Below are positions 1-8,945 of a stretch of 64,000 bases of DNA, in pieces. Origin of the DNA: BOG-938 sp035524315 (lineage in GTDB: Bacteria; Pseudomonadota; Alphaproteobacteria; Caulobacterales; Caulobacteraceae); the NCBI GenBank assembly GCA_035524315.1, contig DATKPD010000008.1:1-64000 (forward strand), in the 5' to 3' direction. The notes beneath the pieces were generated by a model. It was given only the letters and a program-made list of their open reading frames with translations. It was not told where the DNA came from and did not search any database. Position 1 is the stretch's first letter. Each line of letters begins with the position of its first letter. The position numbers and the translations under genes are program-made.

Positions 1-1
1 G

Positions 2-1810
2 CAGCAGGACCACATTCCCGCCGTGGCCGTGTCGGTGGTTCAGAACGGCCAGGTGCTGCTGAAGAAGGCCTACGGCTTCGCCTCCGCCGGCCGCCCGGCG
101 GACCCGGACGCGACCCTGTTCCGCCTGGGCTCGCTGTCGGCCAGCTTTACCTGGATCGCCGTGTTGCGCGAGGTCGAGCATGGACACATGCGGCTGGACG
201 CCCCGGTCAACATCTACCTGCCCGAGAAGCTCCAGGTGCACGACCAGGGCTTCGCCGATCCGGTGCGGCTGCGTGACTTGATGGACCACGCCTCGGGTTT
301 CGAGGACCGCGCGCTCGGCCGCCTTTACGAGCGCAATCCCGCCCGGGTGCGGCCCTTGGAGACCTACCTGCGCCAGGAGAGCCCCAAGCGCGCCCTCGCC
401 CCAGGCCAACGCTCGGAATTCACCGACTATGACGCCGCCCTGGCGGGCGAGGCGGTGTCGCAGGCGACCGGCCAGCCGTTCGAAGCGCTGATGGAACAGA
501 CCCTGCTGCGCCCGCTCGGCATGGCGAACACCAGCTTCCGCGAGCCGCATCCGGCCACGCCCGTCCTGCCCGATCCGCTCAGCCCTGCCCTGGCCGGTGA
601 TTTGGCGCAGAACTACCACTGGACCGGCAGCGCCCTGGCGCGGCGGTCATTCGCCTACGCCAGCCAGATAGCGCCCGCCGCCTCGGCCTCGTCCACCGCC
701 GCAGACATGGCGCGCTACATGATGATGCTGCTGGGCGGCGGCGTGCTCGACGGCCAGACCGTGTTCGGCGCGCCCACGGCCCAGGCCTTGCGCACCCCCC
801 TGATGGCGCCGCCCGGCGCGCCCGGGTGGACCTATGGCCTGCAGCAGCAGCCTCTGCCCGGCGGGGTCGAGGGCCTGGGACTGGAGGGCCCGGGGCTCTC
901 CTCGCACGCCGACATGACCCTGGCGCCGACCCTGGGCCTCGGGGTCTTCTCCGCCGGCGACAGCGACACCGCCCAGGCCCTGACGGAGGCCCTGCCGGAA
1001 CTGATCGTCGAGCATTTCTATGCGCCTCCGCCCGGCCCGCCGCCCGCCGGCGGCGCCGACGCCGGCGCGCTGAAGTCCGTTTACGCCGGGCACTATCTCA
1101 GCGAACGGCGGCGCCACGACGGCCTGGAGAGTTTCATCGACCGGCTGACCCGCACCGCGACGGTCGACGTCCGGCCCGGCGGCCTATTGGTCATCCGCTC
1201 GCCCGAAGGCGACGGGGTGTGGGCGCCCGCCGGGGCGCCCGGCCAGTTCGTGCGCCTGGGCCAGGCGCCGGCCACCTCGGTCTTCGTGGTGCAGGACGGC
1301 CGCGCCGTGCGGTGGTTCGCCCCGTCCGGGCGCCAGTCGTTCGAGCGCGTCGGCTGGTTCATGCGCCCGGCCGGCCTGATCGGCGTGGCGCTCGTGGCCC
1401 TGGTCGCCAGCCTGTCGGTGCTGATTGGCCTGGGCGTGCGCGACCGGCGCGACTTGCGCCAGACCACCATGCAGCGCCGCGCCAGCGCGCTTCAGACCAC
1501 CGCTTCGGTGCTGTGGCTGGTTTCGGCGGCGGTCACCGTCGTCTGGTGCTGGCGGGTGACCGCCGACGAGGCAGGCGCCCAGTTCGACTGGCCAGGCGTA
1601 CTGGTGGTGCTTAGCTCGGCCTGCGCCCTGATCGCCGCCCTCGCCAGCGTTGGCCAGCTGCTGGCCCTGCCGGCCGTGTGGCGCGGCGGGCGGCGACTGG
1701 ACAGCTGGACCGCCGGACGCAAGCTGACCTTCACCCTGACGGTGGCGATCTTCATGGGCTTCTCGGTGCTTTTGGCCCTGTGGGGCGCGCTGGAGCCTTG
1801 GAATAGTTAG
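2..1810 (+). CDS. Serine-hydrolase (class C beta-lactamase/PBP) fold membrane protein, 5' end outside window, active site degenerate
   Basis: The reading frame is open from base 2, so the true start lies upstream. The first ~330 residues follow the beta-lactamase/AmpH-EstB fold: the segments FRLGSLSASFT, PGQRSEFTDYDAALAGEAV and LGMANTSF align with family landmarks. The three catalytic motifs are not intact. The SxxK position reads S-L-S-A (Ala codon at 140-142), the YxN position reads F-T-D, and no HxG/KTG motif follows. After a ~100-residue linker domain come about four C-terminal hydrophobic helices, starting near base 1365, so the protein is membrane anchored. It is probably a pseudoenzyme or has changed function; hydrolase activity should not be assumed. 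Its stop overlaps the stop of the convergent rusA-like gene. Confidence 0.85.
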   Translation, partial: QQDHIPAVAVSVVQNGQVLLKKAYGFASAGRPADPDATLFRLGSLSASFTWIAVLREVEHGHMRLDAPVNIYLPEKLQVHDQGFADPVRLRDLMDHASGFEDRALGRLYERNPARVRPLETYLRQESPKRALAPGQRSEFTDYDAALAGEAVSQATGQPFEALMEQTLLRPLGMANTSFREPHPATPVLPDPLSPALAGDLAQNYHWTGSALARRSFAYASQIAPAASASSTAADMARYMMMLLGGGVLDGQTVFGAPTAQALRTPLMAPPGAPGWTYGLQQQPLPGGVEGLGLEGPGLSSHADMTLAPTLGLGVFSAGDSDTAQALTEALPELIVEHFYAPPPGPPPAGGADAGALKSVYAGHYLSERRRHDGLESFIDRLTRTATVDVRPGGLLVIRSPEGDGVWAPAGAPGQFVRLGQAPATSVFVVQDGRAVRWFAPSGRQSFERVGWFMRPAGLIGVALVALVASLSVLIGLGVRDRRDLRQTTMQRRASALQTTASVLWLVSAAVTVVWCWRVTADEAGAQFDWPGVLVVLSSACALIAALASVGQLLALPAVWRGGRRLDSWTAGRKLTFTLTVAIFMGFSVLLALWGALEPWNS

Positions 1811-2172
1811 GGCGCGGCGCGGCGCGCCCGCACCCGCACCGTCAGCCGCTCGCGCTCGCCGGCCCGGCGCTCGACCAGCAGGCGAGCGACCTGGGCGTCG
1901 TCGTGGAAGGCGTAGCCCTTGATCGCGTCGAGGATGGCCTTGGCCACGTTATCCAGATCGAGCCACGGCGGATCGCCCACATATTCCACGTCGATCTCGA
2001 CCTCGAACTCGCCCCAGGCCGCCCGCGACCCGCGCCAGGTCTTGCGAAAGAACTCGTAGATCAAGGGCTTGTAGTACTTGGCCTGGCTGGTCAGTCCGTC
2101 GACCACCAGCACGAACTGCCCCTCGGCCTCGCGCGCCTTGACCTTGCCCGACTGCACCCACCCCTCGTCCAT
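1807..2172 (-). CDS. RusA family Holliday junction resolvase-like nuclease
   Basis: A protein of about 121 residues with the RusA signature: acidic motif WLDLDNVAKAILDAI followed by GYAFHDDAQV. These match the catalytic aspartates (DxDN...HDD) that bind Mg2+ in RusA, which cuts four-way DNA junctions. The ATG at 2172 is used here; an upstream in-frame TTG at 2211 would add 13 residues (MGDLGPRIVLQGA). RusA is often phage-borne, but no other phage gene is visible nearby, and the gene sits between a membrane protein and fumC. The family assignment is firm; the role in this host (recombination or a domesticated prophage function) is inferred. Confidence 0.8.
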   Translation of the reverse strand: MDEGWVQSGKVKAREAEGQFVLVVDGLTSQAKYYKPLIYEFFRKTWRGSRAAWGEFEVEIDVEYVGDPPWLDLDNVAKAILDAIKGYAFHDDAQVARLLVERRAGERERLTVRVRARRAAP

Positions 2173-2285
2173 GGCGCCTTGTAGGACGATCCGAGGGCCA
2201 AGGTCACCCAATCAAGCGGCCTATGGGGTTGAACTCTGCGCGCCCATGGCTAAACCAGCGGCAGCCAATTCGGGGACATAGACAG

Positions 2286-3677
<1,392 letters not shown>

Positions 3678-3768
3678 TATCGCTCGGCTTTATCAAAGTC
3701 GGACGCCACTGTTCTGTATCCGAACGTGCGATTTGGTGGCAACGTCAGGCGGCAACTGAGGCGCCGCC

Positions 3769-5382
3769 ATGTTCGGATATATATCGAGATTGCTTGATAG
3801 CCGCAGTCTTTCGCCGCACGGCTTTTGCCTGCTTTGGCGGCCCGAACTGCTCTGGACGCACGTAATCTCCGACGCGTTCATCTTCCTGGCCTACATGACC
3901 ATCCCCGCCGCCCTGGCGGTGATCATCCGCAAGCGCAATGACATCCCGTTCAGCTGGGTGATCTGGTGCTTCGCCCTGTTCATCACCGCCTGCGGCTTTA
4001 CCCACTTCATGAGCATCTGGACGCTGTGGAACGCGGACTATGGCGTGGAGGCTCTGGTCAAGGTGGTCACGGCCCTCGCCTCGGTGGCCACCGCCTTGGC
4101 CCTGTGGTGGCTGATCCCCGTGGCCGTGGCCATTCCCTCGCCCGCGCGCCTGCGCCAGGTGAACCAGGAGCTGGAACGCCGGATCCAGGAACGCGACGAG
4201 GCGATCGCCGCGCTGCAGCGCGAGACCGCCGAGCGCCAAAAGGCCGAGGCGGCCTTGGCCCAGGCGCAGAAGATGGACGCCCTGGGCCAACTGACCGGTG
4301 GCATCGCCCACGACTTCAACAACCTGCTGCAGGCCATCCACGGCTCGCTCGACCTGATCCGGCGCCGGTCCGAGGATCCCGCGCGCGTGCGCCAGCTGGC
4401 GGAAGGGGGGATCGACGCGGCCGAGCGGGGCGCGCGCCTGACGGGGCAACTCCTGGCCTTCTCGCGCACCAAGCAGCTCAAGCTCGACACCCTGATGGTC
4501 AGCGATCTGGCGGCGGAGATGCGTGAGTTGTTCACCCGGGCGATCGGCGCCGACATCGACCTGCGCTTCGATCTGGCCCGCGACGAGGCGCCGGTCATGA
4601 CCGACCGCAACCAGGCTGAACTGGCCCTGCTCAACCTGGTGATCAACGCGCGCGACGCCATGCCCGGCGGCGGGCGAGTGGTCGTCAAGACCGAACGGGT
4701 GACGGTCGAGGCCGCCGAGCCCGACCTCGCCCCCGGCGATTACATGAAGCTGAGCGTGATCGATAGCGGCGTGGGCATGGCGCCCGAGGTGGTCGCCCGC
4801 GCGTTCGACCCTTTCTTTACCACCAAACCGGTTGGCCAGGGCACGGGCTTGGGCCTCAGCCAGGTGTACGGCTTCGCGCGGCATACCGGCGGAATAGCCC
4901 GTATCGCCAGCACGCCGGGAACCGGTTCGATCGTCAGCATCCTCATCCCAATCGTGACCTCGCCCGTCCGCCGCGCCGCGCCGCTCAAGGCCGGACAGCC
5001 TGTGTCAGCCGTGGCCGCCGGACGTGTGCTGGTGGTGGACGACGACGACTCGGTGCGCGGCGTGGCGGTCGAGGCTCTGCGCTCGATGGGCGTTGACGTG
5101 CTGGAAGCCTCGAGCGGGGCCCAGGCCCTGGGCTTTGATGACAGCGAGCCGCCCGACCTGGCCCTGCTCGACTTCGCCATGCCCGGAATGAACGGCGCCG
5201 ATCTCGCCAGGCGGCTTCGCGAGCGTTGGCCGGAGTTGAAGATCCTGTTCGTGACCGGTTATGCCGACATGCAGCAGCTGGATGGCAACCTGGGTCCCCA
5301 AGCCCACATCCTGCGCAAGCCCTACCGGTTCGAAGACCTGCAGGCGGCCCTGACCGAAGCGCTCGCTCCGGTGCAGATCTGA
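3769..5382 (+). CDS. Hybrid sensor histidine kinase/response regulator with ethylene-receptor-type transmembrane sensor
   Basis: A 537-residue protein. Residues ~28-115 hold three membrane helices that align with plant ETR1: ISDAFIFLAYMTIP, FITACGFTHFM and VKVVTALASVATALAL. Asp35, Tyr42, Ile72, Cys75 and His79 correspond to ETR1 Asp25, Tyr32, Ile62, Cys65 and His69 at exactly constant offset; in ETR1 the Cys and His bind Cu(I) and ethylene. A coiled coil (~120-165) leads directly, without a GAF domain, to an NtrB-like HisKA domain (GGIAHDFNNLL, His181) and a HATPase domain (N-, G1 and G2 boxes). A C-terminal receiver domain has DDDD near residue 425 and phospho-acceptor Asp468. Ethylene or copper sensing is inferred from homology; the output target is unknown. 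Confidence 0.9.
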   Translation: MFGYISRLLDSRSLSPHGFCLLWRPELLWTHVISDAFIFLAYMTIPAALAVIIRKRNDIPFSWVIWCFALFITACGFTHFMSIWTLWNADYGVEALVKVVTALASVATALALWWLIPVAVAIPSPARLRQVNQELERRIQERDEAIAALQRETAERQKAEAALAQAQKMDALGQLTGGIAHDFNNLLQAIHGSLDLIRRRSEDPARVRQLAEGGIDAAERGARLTGQLLAFSRTKQLKLDTLMVSDLAAEMRELFTRAIGADIDLRFDLARDEAPVMTDRNQAELALLNLVINARDAMPGGGRVVVKTERVTVEAAEPDLAPGDYMKLSVIDSGVGMAPEVVARAFDPFFTTKPVGQGTGLGLSQVYGFARHTGGIARIASTPGTGSIVSILIPIVTSPVRRAAPLKAGQPVSAVAAGRVLVVDDDDSVRGVAVEALRSMGVDVLEASSGAQALGFDDSEPPDLALLDFAMPGMNGADLARRLRERWPELKILFVTGYADMQQLDGNLGPQAHILRKPYRFEDLQAALTEALAPVQI

Positions 5383-5491
5383 ACACGGCGGGCGACTTGG
5401 CCATCCGCCCCTGGCCGCCGGCCGCGGGGCCGACTATGACGGACGCCGCCCTGCCCGTTCGGGTTGGGCCTTTGCTCCACATCCAGGCCCG

Positions 5492-5974
5492 ATGCTGACC
5501 AACTACGCTTACCGCGACGCCATGGCCCGCCTGACCGGCGCGGTGAACATCATCTCCAGCGACGGCCCCGCCGGACGCGCGGGTTTCACCGCCTCGGCCG
5601 TGTGCAGCGTGACCGACGATCCGCCGATGCTGCTGGTGTGCGTCAACCGCTCCAGCCGCCAGGACGCGCTGCTGCAGGCCAACGGCGTGCTGTGCGTCAA
5701 CACCCTGGCCCACCAGCAGGAGCCGATCGCCCGGGCCTTCGCCGACAGCCGGCTCAGCCTGCCGCAGCGGTTCGCCGCGGGCGACTGGAGCGCCATGGCG
5801 TCGGGGGCGCCCGCGCTTGACGGGGCCCTGGCCGTGTTCGATTGCCGTCTGGAGCAGCGCCTGGAACAGGGCACTCACGCCGTGCTGTTCTGCCACGTCC
5901 TGGACGTGCGCGTCGCCGACGGCGAACCGCTGGTTTATTTTGAGCGAACGTTCCGCCAGCTCCAACGTCCTTAA
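5492..5974 (+). CDS. Flavin reductase domain protein (RutF/HpaC-like)
   Basis: A 160-residue protein of the flavin reductase-like family. These enzymes use NAD(P)H to reduce free FMN or FAD for a partner flavin monooxygenase. The segments GRAGFTASAVCSVTDDPP, LLVCVNRSS and VLCVNTLA follow the RutF pattern closely. The ATG at 5492 is close to the previous gene, 110 bases after the kinase stop. No rut operon or monooxygenase partner lies nearby, so assignment to RutF itself (pyrimidine catabolism) is not justified and the physiological partner is unknown. Confidence 0.85.
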   Translation: MLTNYAYRDAMARLTGAVNIISSDGPAGRAGFTASAVCSVTDDPPMLLVCVNRSSRQDALLQANGVLCVNTLAHQQEPIARAFADSRLSLPQRFAAGDWSAMASGAPALDGALAVFDCRLEQRLEQGTHAVLFCHVLDVRVADGEPLVYFERTFRQLQRP

Positions 5975-6008
5975 CCGCCAATAAAGAAGCGGCCGCTAGC
6001 GTCGGGCG

Positions 6009-6380
6009 ATGGTCGTCAACGTTCGTTCAAGACCGCTTCCGCCAGGTGCTGGCCAGGAGCGCCGCCGGTCCACGCGCCGCCCCGTCACGCTTGGCGGACG
6101 CCTGTTCTTCGGCCTGGCCGGGCTCAGTATCGACTGCGTGATCCGCGACCTGTCCGACCACGGGGCGCGCGTGGCCGTGCCCCAGGCCAATTGGCGCGGC
6201 TCGCGCGAAATCCGCCTGTTGTCGCTGCGCGAGGGACGCATCTACAGCGGGACCGTGATTTGGCAAAAGGGGCGCTATCTGGGTCTGGACTTCACCCACG
6301 TGGCCGATGCGATCAACGACCAGACCCCTGAACTGGCCCCGATCCACGCGGCGTGGCAGGCGTCGTTGGCCAACCCCTGA
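6009..6380 (+). CDS. PilZ domain protein
   Basis: A single-domain protein of 123 residues. It has the c-di-GMP binding signature: an arginine cluster ERRRSTRRPV near residue 20, followed about 25 residues later by CVIRDLSDHGARV, which matches the (D/N)xSxxG motif. The C-terminal strand GTVIWQKGRYLGLDF is also typical of PilZ. Single PilZ domains act as c-di-GMP receptors that regulate a partner protein; motility or polysaccharide control is common but unproven here. It ends only four bases before the convergent pckG gene. Confidence 0.85.
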   Translation: MVVNVRSRPLPPGAGQERRRSTRRPVTLGGRLFFGLAGLSIDCVIRDLSDHGARVAVPQANWRGSREIRLLSLREGRIYSGTVIWQKGRYLGLDFTHVADAINDQTPELAPIHAAWQASLANP

Positions 6381-6384
6381 CCGG

Positions 6385-8238
6385 TCAGCCGCCGGCGTAG
6401 CCGTCGTGGCCCCAGGCCTCGAGCCGCTCGATCAGCGCCTCGTGCTCGGCCCACAGGCCCTTGGGCAGGTGTTCGCCGAACCGCTCGTAGGCGGCCGGAA
6501 TCAGCGAGGCCTCTTCCTTCCACACCGAGCGGTCAACCGACAGCAACAGGTCGAGGTTGTGTTCGCTGAGATTCAGGCCCGACAGGTCGAGCGAACCCTT
6601 GTTCGGCAAGCGCCCGATCGGCGTGTCGTGGGCCTCGGCGGCGCCTTCCAGGCGTTCGACGATCCACTTCAGCACGCGGCTGTTGTCGCCGTAGCCCGGC
6701 CACACGAACTTGCCGTGCATGTCCTTGCGGAACCAGTTCACGCAATAGATGCGCGGCAGCTTGTCGGCGTCCGCGCGCTCGCCCATCGCCAGCCAGTGGC
6801 CGAAGTAGTCGCCCATGTTGTAGCCGCAGAACGGCAGCATGGCGAAGGGATCGCGGCGCAGTTCGCCGACCTTGTTCTCCGCCGCCGCCGTGCCTTCGGA
6901 CGCCACGTTGGAGGCCAGGAACACCCCATGGCGCCAATCGAAGGCTTCTGTAACCAGCGGCACGGCCGTGGCGCGGCGACCGCCAAACAGGATGGCCGAG
7001 ATCGGCACGCCCTGGGGATCCTCCCATTCGGCGGCGATGGTCGGGCACTGGCTGGCGGGCACGGTGAAGCGAGCGTTGGGATGGGCGGCCGGCTCGCTAC
7101 TGTCGGGCGTCCAGGAGCGGCCCTTCCAGTCGGTCAGATGGGCGGGGGGCTCGTCGGTCAGGCCTTCCCACCACACGTCGCCGTCGTCGGTCACCGCCAC
7201 GTTGGTGAACACGCTGTTGGCGTAGAGCGAATCGATCGCGTTCTTGTTGGTCTTGATCCCGGTGCCCGGGGCCACGCCGAAGAAGCCCGCCTCGGGATTG
7301 ATGGCGTAGAGCCGGCCGTCCTGGCCGAACCGCATCCAGCAAATATCGTCGCCCACCGTTTCGGCCTTCCAGCCGGGAATGGTCGGCTGCAGCATGGCCA
7401 GGTTGGTCTTGCCGCACGCGCTGGGGAAGCCGGCGGCGATATAGTGGACCTTGTTTTCAGGCGAGGTCAGCTTGAGGATAAGCATGTGCTCGGCGAACCA
7501 GCCGGCGTCGCGCGCCATCACGCTGGCGATGCGCAGGGCGTAGCACTTCTTGCCCAGAAGGGCGTTGCCGCCGTAGCCCGAGCCGTAGGACCAGATCTCG
7601 CGCGTCTCGGGATAGTGCACGATGTACTTGGTGTCGTTGCACGGCCAGGGAACGTCGGCCTCGCCGGCCGCCAGGGGCGCGCCGAGCGTATGAACCGCCG
7701 GCACGAAGAAGCCGTCATCGCCCAGGGCGTCCAGCGCGGCCTTGCCCATGCGCGTCATCACCCGCATGGAAATCGCGACATAGGCGCTGTCGGTGATCTC
7801 CACGCCCAGGGCGCTGATCGGCGAACCGATCGGCCCCATGCTGAAGGGCACGACATACATGGTCCGTCCGCGCATCGCGCCCTGGAACAGCGGGTGCAGG
7901 ATGGCGCGCATCTCGGCCGGGGCGATCCAGTTGTTGGTCGGGCCGGCGTCCTCGGAACGCTCCGAGCAGATGTAAGTGCGGCTCTCGACCCGGGCGACGT
8001 CGCGCGGATCCGAGTTGGCGTAGAAGGAATTGGGCCGCTTTTCCGGATTGAGGCGCTTGAGGGTGCCGAGCCGGACAAGCTCGTCGGTCAGGGCGGTCCA
8101 CTCCTCGTCTGAGCCATCGCACCAGTGCACGCGGTCGGGCTGGGTAAGCTCGGCGATCTGACGAACCCAGTCGAGCAGCCGTCCGTGGCGGGTCGGCGCT
8201 GCGTCGAGGCCCGGGATCATCGTCACAACCGCATCCAT
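6385..8238 (-). CDS. pckG: Phosphoenolpyruvate carboxykinase (GTP)
   Basis: A 617-residue enzyme that converts oxaloacetate plus GTP to PEP, CO2 and GDP, the entry step of gluconeogenesis. GTP-type features include FPSACGKTNLAM (P-loop with the catalytic Cys), RPNSFYANSDPRDVARVESR and GCNYGxx-like GYNMGDYFGHWL. The length agrees with the ~600-residue GTP family rather than the ~540-residue ATP family. ATG at 8238 is chosen; a TTG three bases upstream (8241) lies at a similar distance from the strong GGAGG ribosome site, so it is a possible alternative. The leader holds a small AT palindrome at 8263-8276. Confidence 0.96.
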   Translation of the reverse strand: MDAVVTMIPGLDAAPTRHGRLLDWVRQIAELTQPDRVHWCDGSDEEWTALTDELVRLGTLKRLNPEKRPNSFYANSDPRDVARVESRTYICSERSEDAGPTNNWIAPAEMRAILHPLFQGAMRGRTMYVVPFSMGPIGSPISALGVEITDSAYVAISMRVMTRMGKAALDALGDDGFFVPAVHTLGAPLAAGEADVPWPCNDTKYIVHYPETREIWSYGSGYGGNALLGKKCYALRIASVMARDAGWFAEHMLILKLTSPENKVHYIAAGFPSACGKTNLAMLQPTIPGWKAETVGDDICWMRFGQDGRLYAINPEAGFFGVAPGTGIKTNKNAIDSLYANSVFTNVAVTDDGDVWWEGLTDEPPAHLTDWKGRSWTPDSSEPAAHPNARFTVPASQCPTIAAEWEDPQGVPISAILFGGRRATAVPLVTEAFDWRHGVFLASNVASEGTAAAENKVGELRRDPFAMLPFCGYNMGDYFGHWLAMGERADADKLPRIYCVNWFRKDMHGKFVWPGYGDNSRVLKWIVERLEGAAEAHDTPIGRLPNKGSLDLSGLNLSEHNLDLLLSVDRSVWKEEASLIPAAYERFGEHLPKGLWAEHEALIERLEAWGHDGYAGG

Positions 8239-8436
8239 CAACCGACATCCTCCAACATGCGTATTTTAACCAAAATCGCGGCCGAAACCGCCAATTTCCT
8301 CGTGGTTAGACACCCTGAAGGGCCCGTACAAGCTTGAAACCGATTACATCCCCTCAACGCGTAATTCGGCACAATCGACGGGCGAACCAACCATCGCAGC
8401 GCGCCAGGGGTGAACACAATAGAATGCGAGCATGAC

Positions 8437-8465
8437 AAGACCGCCGAACGTCGGCCGGCGGTCTT
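8437..8465 (-). terminator. Perfect 10-bp hairpin downstream of the RcnB-like gene
   Basis: The arms AAGACCGCCG (8437-8446) and CGGCGGTCTT (8456-8465) are perfectly complementary around a 9-base loop. It lies 22 bases past the stop of the minus-strand RcnB-like gene ending at 8488. The stem is followed by only a short T stretch on that strand, so it may be a weak intrinsic terminator or an RNA-stabilising 3' hairpin. Confidence 0.6.
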
Positions 8466-8487
8466 GACCATGCATACTGACGTGGCC

Positions 8488-8802
8488 CTAGTGGCTGGCC
8501 GCGATCAGGCTGGCGATCACGCCGGTCGCTGCGGCGGCCAGGATGTAATTGCCGTCCACTTTGCGCCACTCATAGCCATGCGGCGGCCGGCGCAGATGAT
8601 GCGCGCGGTAATCGACCGGCGCCCCACGCCGCCAGTCGTCCGGCGCGATCCGCCCGCCCTTGCGCCAATCAGCGTGCCGGACGTAGCCGGGAGGACCGCC
8701 GCTCGGCCCCCCGTGGTGATCGTCGTGCGGTTGGGCCATGACCGGCGAGGTCGCGATCAGCACGGCCGCCGCCGCGAAGATGAGGGTGGAGGTTCTTTTC
8801 AC
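8488..8802 (-). CDS. Small exported RcnB-like protein
   Basis: A 104-residue protein starting with GTG at 8802, preceded by GGGAG. Residues 1-23 form a signal peptide (MKRTSTLIFAAAAV...VMA), followed by a His/Asp-rich stretch QPHDDHHGG. The C-terminal half carries the RcnB-family pattern: YRAHHLRRPPHGYEWRKVDG, then a hydrophobic AAAATGVIASLI end. RcnB of E. coli is a periplasmic protein linked to nickel/cobalt homeostasis, but many distant members have no known function. It is transcribed divergently from the TPR/ATP-grasp gene, sharing a 143-base spacer. A second RcnB-like gene lies on the other side of that gene. Confidence 0.75.
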   Translation of the reverse strand: MKRTSTLIFAAAAVLIATSPVMAQPHDDHHGGPSGGPPGYVRHADWRKGGRIAPDDWRRGAPVDYRAHHLRRPPHGYEWRKVDGNYILAAAATGVIASLIAASH

Positions 8803-8945
8803 TATATCGCTCCCGATCCAGGTGGTTCTGGGCCGAACGCGAGCGGCACGCTTTGGTTGCGAGCTTCACGGCCAACTTGTGCGACGGCTAGACAGCGAAA
8901 GATGATCGACGCAGCCTGCCCCGGGGCGGCGTTGAGAGACATGAC

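Noticed and set aside
6307..8112. A 601-codon open frame antisense to pckG
   Set aside because: It mirrors third-base GC bias of pckG. pckG has clear catalytic motifs and the antisense reading has none.
8263..8276. ATTTT-AACC-AAAAT palindrome in the pckG leader as an operator
   Set aside because: Short AT palindromes arise easily, and it matches no known regulator site; recorded only in the pckG entry.
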